Shown piece by piece: positions 59,888 through 64,000 of a stretch of 64,000 bases of DNA. The stretch lies in NCBI GenBank assembly GCA_942492965.1, contig OW818656.1, positions 1,426,001-1,490,000 of the forward strand. Direction: 5' to 3'. The notes below the pieces were generated by a model. That model saw only the letters and a list, made by a program, of their open reading frames with translations. It did not search any database and was not told where the DNA came from. This DNA is from Sphingosinicella sp942492965. GTDB taxonomy: Bacteria; Pseudomonadota; Alphaproteobacteria; Sphingomonadales; Sphingomonadaceae. Numbering within the stretch: position 1 is the stretch's first letter; the number at the start of each line of letters is the position of its first letter. A program made the position numbers and the translations under genes.

Positions 59888-60361
59888 ATGGCCGGGGCAC
59901 TTCAGATCATCAGCGTCGCAGCGCTCTTCGCGCTGCTCGCCTACGTCATTTACAGTGACGTAACCCGGCGTATCATTCCGAACACCGTCAATGCCGCCGT
60001 CGCGCTGCTCGCCGTTCCCTTCTGGTTGGGTTCGGGAGAGGCGCTGTGGCCGCTCGTCGGCTGGCAGATCCTGTTGGCCATTGGCGTGTTCGCCGTTTTC
60101 GCCGGAATCTTCGCATTGGGTGCCATGGGCGGCGGCGACGTCAAGCTGCTCACCGCGCTCGCGCTCTGGCTACCTGCAATTCCGTATCTGCGGATGCTCG
60201 TGCTCATGTCGATCATCGGCGGCGTCCTCACGCTCGCCTACCTCGTCTGGCACCGCAAGCGCGGAAAAGCGGGCAATCCGGAGATTCCATACGGGTGCGC
60301 AATCTGCCTCGCGACCTTCGTCGCGCTTGGCGAACCGATTGTTAAGCAATTGGCTGGATAG
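59888..60361 (+). CDS. cpaA: Prepilin peptidase CpaA (A24 family)
   Basis: 157 aa inner-membrane aspartyl protease that cleaves Flp-type prepilins. The catalytic Asp pair is in YVIYSDVTRRIIPN and GAMGGGDVKLLTALALW. About four hydrophobic segments. First gene of the cpaABCDE run. No flp pilin gene lies upstream or between, so the pilin is encoded outside the window. Confidence 0.93.
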   Translation: MAGALQIISVAALFALLAYVIYSDVTRRIIPNTVNAAVALLAVPFWLGSGEALWPLVGWQILLAIGVFAVFAGIFALGAMGGGDVKLLTALALWLPAIPYLRMLVLMSIIGGVLTLAYLVWHRKRGKAGNPEIPYGCAICLATFVALGEPIVKQLAG

Positions 60362-60398
60362 TGCACCCAGGGGTTTTCGCCTGGAGGCTACAGGGGTC

Positions 60399-61382
60399 AT
60401 GGACGTAAAGAAGATCATATTGCTGGTCGGCGCGCTCGTTATAGCGGGTATCTCGGCCTTCTTCGTACGCGCGCTTGTCAGCGACAGCGGTACACAGCAG
60501 GTGCAGGCCGGCGAGGTCGAGCAGAAGGGCCCGAAGGTGCTTGTCGCCACCAAGCCGCTGCCGCTCGGCACCATCCTCAACGCCGAGATGTTCAAGCTGC
60601 AGCCGTGGCCCAAAGATCTCGTCGAGAACGTCTACTTCCTTGAAGGCGAGACCAATCTCGAAAGCCTGAACGGCAAGGTCGTGCGCGTTTCGGTTCCGGC
60701 CGGACAGCCGCTCACCAAGGGGTCGATCGTCGGGCCGGGCGAGCGCGGCTTCCTTGCCGCGGCGCTCACGCCGGGGATGCGCGCCGTCACGGTTTCGATC
60801 AACGCGGAGAGCGGCGTCGCCGGCTTCGTGTTCCCGGGCGACCGGGTGGACATGATCCTCACGCATGGCGTCAGCTATCAGGGAGATACAGAGGAAGGCA
60901 CGCCGGCTCCGGCGCTGCGTGTTTCCGAGACCATGATGCGCAACGTTCGCGTGCTTGCGATCGACCAGCGCACGAATGAACTTGGCGGCGAAGGGTCCGG
61001 TCCGAAAACCGGCCGCACCGTGACGTTCGAAGTGCCTCCGAAATTCGTCGAGAAGATCGCGGTCGCACAAACGCTCGGCCAGATTTCGCTCAGCCTGCGT
61101 CCGCTCGCGGAAAACACGCAGGAGCTGGAGCAGATGATCGCGACCGGCGAGGTGGAGGTCAGCGATGACCTGAACGCCACGCAGGAAAAGCACATGCAGA
61201 TCGCGCTCCAGATGCAGCCGAACGATCGCAATCCGTCATTCACCACCGGCGGCGAGGTCTCGCGTTTCGCGTCCAATCTCGATCCGCGTCCCGTGGCCGT
61301 GAAGTCCGGAAAACCTGCGGGCCCAAGCGTCCGCGTGTTCCGCGGCAACAAGGCGACCGAAGTTTCTGTGGGGGCAGAATAA
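60399..61382 (+). CDS. cpaB: Flp pilus assembly protein CpaB
   Basis: 327 aa with one N-terminal membrane anchor (ILLVGALVIAGISAFFVRAL). The SAF/RcpC-like domain includes VLVATKPLPLGTILNAEMF and GMRAVTVSINAESGVAGFVFPGDRVDMILTH. It is a periplasmic secretin partner. The ATG at 60399 follows GGAGGCTACAGGGG. Two nt separate it from cpaC. Confidence 0.93.
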   Translation: MDVKKIILLVGALVIAGISAFFVRALVSDSGTQQVQAGEVEQKGPKVLVATKPLPLGTILNAEMFKLQPWPKDLVENVYFLEGETNLESLNGKVVRVSVPAGQPLTKGSIVGPGERGFLAAALTPGMRAVTVSINAESGVAGFVFPGDRVDMILTHGVSYQGDTEEGTPAPALRVSETMMRNVRVLAIDQRTNELGGEGSGPKTGRTVTFEVPPKFVEKIAVAQTLGQISLSLRPLAENTQELEQMIATGEVEVSDDLNATQEKHMQIALQMQPNDRNPSFTTGGEVSRFASNLDPRPVAVKSGKPAGPSVRVFRGNKATEVSVGAE

Positions 61383-61383
61383 C

Positions 61384-62793
61384 ATGAAGCTCAAGGCAAT
61401 CCTGTGCGGCTGCACCGCCGCACTGTCGCTGGCCGCGGTGGCCACGCCGGCGACACAGGCGCAGGACACGACGATCACGTCGGCATCGTCCTCGCTCAAC
61501 GTCGGCGTCAACAAGGGCACGCTGATCCGGCTTGAACGGTCGATGAGCGACGTGTTCGTCGCCAACCAGAAGATCGCCGATGTGCAGGTCCGGTCCGACC
61601 GCCTGCTCTACGTCTACGGCGTCGGCGCCGGTGAAACGACGATCTACGCGACGGACGGCGCCGGGCGCATCGTCTATTCCGCGAACGTCCGCGTCGCGCA
61701 GAACATCGATCAGATCCGCACGATGCTGGGCCTGGCGATGCCGGGCGCCGCGATCACGGTCAATTCGATGAACGGCATGACGCTGCTCACGGGCACCGTC
61801 GCCAATCCCGAAGAGGTCGAGGAGGCAACCCGCCTCGTCAAGACCTTCGTCGGCGAAGGCCAGGCCATCATCAACAAGCTGCAGACGGCAACGCCGGCGC
61901 AGGTGAACCTCCGCGTGAAGTTCGCCGAGGTAAGCCGCAGCCTGGTGAAGGAACTGGGCCTCAACCTCCAAGCATTCGGCACCAACGCTGGAGGCATCAA
62001 CTTCTTCCTCGGTCGCGGCCGTGATTTCATCACCGAAGGCACGAACGGCAATGTGCTGATCTCGCGTCCCGACGCGACCAGCATCTTCGGCGATGCGCGC
62101 TTCCTCGGTATGGACGTGTTCGGCATGATCGACGCGCTGGAACAGGATGGCCTTGTTTCGCTGCTCGCTGAACCGAACCTCACCGCGCTTTCAGGTGAAA
62201 CCGCCAGCTTCCTCGCAGGCGGCGAATTTCCGATCGCGGTGACAGACGGCAACGGCGGTATCAGCGTCGAGTTCAAGGAATATGGTGTCGGCATCGCCTT
62301 CACCCCCACCGTGCTCGACGGCAGCCGCATCAGCCTTCGCGTTCGCCCGGAAGTTTCCGAGCTATCCGAAGCCGGCGCGATCCGTCTCGATAACATCTCG
62401 ATCCCGGCGCTCACCACGCGCAGGGCCGAAACCTCGGTTGAGCTGGGCTCGGGCCAGAGCTTCATGATCGCCGGCCTGCTCAGGAACCGCGTCGGCACGA
62501 CACAGGACAAGACTCCGCTGCTTGGCAATCTTCCGATCCTCGGCGCGCTGTTCAAGTCGGACCGCTATGCGCGGGACGAATCGGAACTGGTGATCATCGT
62601 GACACCGTATCTGGTGAAGCCGTCGAACACCCGCCTCGCTCTGCCGACCGACGGCCTTGCCATCCCGAACGATGCAGAACGTTGGCTGCTGGGCAAGACG
62701 TTCAAGGGCGCCAAGGCGCCGGTCGCCGAAGCGAAGACAGCCGGACCGCCAACGGTCGCCGGCTCAGCCGCTCCCGGCTTCTCGAACAATTGA
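61384..62793 (+). CDS. cpaC: Flp pilus outer-membrane secretin CpaC
   Basis: 469 aa with a signal peptide ending TQA-QD. N-terminal BON/secretin-associated part: TLIRLERSMSDVFVANQKIADVQV and GVGAGETTIYATD. The C-terminal secretin domain has LAEPNLTALSGETASFLAGGEFPI, VEFKEYGVGIAFTPTVL and PLLGNLPILGALFKSDRY. It forms the pilus pore through the outer membrane. Confidence 0.95.
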   Translation: MKLKAILCGCTAALSLAAVATPATQAQDTTITSASSSLNVGVNKGTLIRLERSMSDVFVANQKIADVQVRSDRLLYVYGVGAGETTIYATDGAGRIVYSANVRVAQNIDQIRTMLGLAMPGAAITVNSMNGMTLLTGTVANPEEVEEATRLVKTFVGEGQAIINKLQTATPAQVNLRVKFAEVSRSLVKELGLNLQAFGTNAGGINFFLGRGRDFITEGTNGNVLISRPDATSIFGDARFLGMDVFGMIDALEQDGLVSLLAEPNLTALSGETASFLAGGEFPIAVTDGNGGISVEFKEYGVGIAFTPTVLDGSRISLRVRPEVSELSEAGAIRLDNISIPALTTRRAETSVELGSGQSFMIAGLLRNRVGTTQDKTPLLGNLPILGALFKSDRYARDESELVIIVTPYLVKPSNTRLALPTDGLAIPNDAERWLLGKTFKGAKAPVAEAKTAGPPTVAGSAAPGFSNN

Positions 62794-62807
62794 TGAAGAG
62801 GGGCACC

Positions 62808-63464
62808 ATGACCATGAAGACCATCACCATGCGCCGCCTCGCAGCGGGCACCCTTCTCGCCTCATCGCTCGCGCTCGGCGCCTGCGGCGGCAGCGATCCC
62901 AATCCGGGCATGGCGTCGGCGAAGGCTGCAGTCGTCGCGCAGACCATCCTCGTTCATGATCTCGGCTATGCCGGTTCCGACGGGCTTTCAAGCGACCAGC
63001 GCAAGTCGCTTGCGGAATGGTTCGAGGGCATCGGCATTCGCTACGGCGACCGCGTCAGCGTCGACGACAGCGGCAGTGGCTCGGGCGCACGCCGTGCGGC
63101 GATTGCTTCGGTGCTGGCCGGATACGGGCTGCTTCTGAACGATCAGGTGCCGGTCACGGTCGGTGCAGGCAGTGCCGGCGCGCGCGTGGTCGTGATGCGC
63201 GCAACTGCCAGCGTCCCGGGTTGCCCGGATTGGTCACGGCCGTCGCAGCTCGAATTCGAAGCTTCGACGATGAGCAACTACGGCTGCGCGAGCGAGAGCA
63301 ACCTCGCCGCGATGGTCGTCGACGCGAACGACCTCGTCTCGGGCAAGCCTCACACGGGCACCGACGCGCTCACCACCGTGAAGGCGATCGAAACCTACCG
63401 GGGCAAGGCCGGCGAAGGCACCAACAAGGTGAAGAGCACCGTCGGCCAGGCCGGCAGCAATTAA
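62808..63464 (+). CDS. cpaD: Flp pilus assembly lipoprotein CpaD
   Basis: 218 aa. The lipobox is SLALGACGGSD. The mature part includes VVMRATASVPGCPDWSRPSQLEFEASTMSNYGCASESNLAAMVVD, the CpaD family core (TMSNYGCASESNLAAMV). It supports secretin assembly. Start at 62808 has GAGGGG four nt ahead; 62793 and 62814 are alternatives. Confidence 0.9.
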   Translation: MTMKTITMRRLAAGTLLASSLALGACGGSDPNPGMASAKAAVVAQTILVHDLGYAGSDGLSSDQRKSLAEWFEGIGIRYGDRVSVDDSGSGSGARRAAIASVLAGYGLLLNDQVPVTVGAGSAGARVVVMRATASVPGCPDWSRPSQLEFEASTMSNYGCASESNLAAMVVDANDLVSGKPHTGTDALTTVKAIETYRGKAGEGTNKVKSTVGQAGSN

Positions 63465-63480
63465 ACGAGGGGATGCAGGT

Positions 63481-64000
63481 ATGAACGCGCCTTGGAATCC
63501 GAAAACCGGCGTCGGTGCACGCGACGCCTTCAACGCCTTCGTCTGCGACGACGAAACCGCTGATGCCGTCAAGGTCGTGGCGGCCGAGCTCGGCTGGGCG
63601 GTCGAGAAGGTCAACAAGGGTGGCCTTCGCAACGCCGTACAGACACTCTCGGTCTCGTCGAGCCCGATGGTGCTGCTCGTCGATCTGTCGGAATCGGGCG
63701 ATCCGCTGAACGACATCAACGCGCTTGCCGAAGTCTGCGAGCCGGGCACGATCGTGATTGCGGTCGGCATGATCAACGATGTGAAGCTCTACCGCGATCT
63801 CGTCGCGAGCGGCCTGCAGGATTATCTGCTGAAGCCGCTCTCCGCCGACGCGATGCGTGAAGCCTTCATGCACGCGCAGGTCACGCTACAGGGTCCCAAG
63901 CATGTGGAGGTCGATGCCAGCGACCGTCCGCGCTCGACGATCGCGGTGATCGGCACACGCGGCGGCGTCGGCGCGTCGACCGTGGCAAGCTCGCTCGCAT
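63481..64000 (+). CDS. cpaE: Flp pilus localisation ATPase CpaE, N-terminal part
   Basis: The first 173 codons are present; the gene is cut by the window end. A receiver-like N-terminal domain (about residues 17-125, with VLLVDLSESGDP) is followed by the start of a MinD/ParA-type ATPase with the deviant Walker A GTRGGVGAST. CpaE positions the Tad/Flp pilus machine at the pole in Caulobacter. The ATG at 63481 follows GGGATGCAGGT. Order cpaA-B-C-D-E is the usual one. Confidence 0.9.
   Translation, partial: MNAPWNPKTGVGARDAFNAFVCDDETADAVKVVAAELGWAVEKVNKGGLRNAVQTLSVSSSPMVLLVDLSESGDPLNDINALAEVCEPGTIVIAVGMINDVKLYRDLVASGLQDYLLKPLSADAMREAFMHAQVTLQGPKHVEVDASDRPRSTIAVIGTRGGVGASTVASSLA

Overview
The window is GC-rich, gene-dense alphaproteobacterial chromosome. 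Its content points to a sphingomonad (order Sphingomonadales): two TonB-dependent receptors used as catabolic transporters, a PEP-CTERM protein, a two-subunit glycine decarboxylase, a coaD-peptidylprolyl isomerase-queA-tgt block, a CpaABCDE pilus operon and frequent GTG/TTG starts. No rRNA, tRNA, CRISPR, IS element or prophage was seen.

Layout. 1-2251: end of a bile-acid/sodium-symporter-family gene, an M19-type dipeptidase, pncC and a small membrane protein. 3371-6374: methionine salvage (mtnB-mtnD-mtnC-mtnA) with a divergent methionine-type aminotransferase. 6378-17006: a ten-gene minus-strand operon built round an aralkylamine dehydrogenase (aauB-mauE-mauD-aauA, two c cytochromes, a TonB receptor, an aldehyde dehydrogenase and two acyl-CoA synthetases), with a divergent TetR regulator. 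Its order fits periplasmic amine oxidation to an aldehyde, then to an acid, then to an acyl-CoA.

17855-26892: a HAD phosphatase, an RpiR/SIS regulator, a second TonB receptor, a PhnD/PhnC/PhnE-type ABC importer and a secreted phospholipase C. Two 28-bp inverted-repeat sites of identical geometry lie upstream of the HAD gene and upstream of the TonB receptor, so the genes look like one regulon for scavenging organic phosphate. 26889-29811: an MdeB-like 2-oxoacid dehydrogenase E1 and a divergent Lrp-type regulator. 29812-31719: a lower-GC two-gene insertion whose proteins both carry HEPN-like R-x(4-6)-H motifs. 31720-35265: LysR, GlcG and malate synthase G. 35272-39326: a porin, a PhoQ/PhoP-like two-component system and two PepSY-type proteins sharing possible response-regulator boxes.

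39428-47511: two crotonases, tgt, queA, a peptidylprolyl isomerase, coaD, ispA, xseB and small membrane proteins. 47552-52985: glycine cleavage genes (gcvT-gcvH-methyltransferase-gcvPA-gcvPB) behind a tandem glycine riboswitch. 53129-59838: two exported proteins, ispH-thrB-rnhA, a PEP-CTERM gene with a perfect sigma-54 promoter match, an FAD oxidoreductase and an alpha/beta hydrolase. 59888-64000: cpaA to cpaE of a Tad/Flp pilus, cut by the window end.

The strongest candidates for new biology are the ten-gene amine operon with its own outer-membrane receptor, and the RpiR-controlled phosphate-ester locus with its paired operators.
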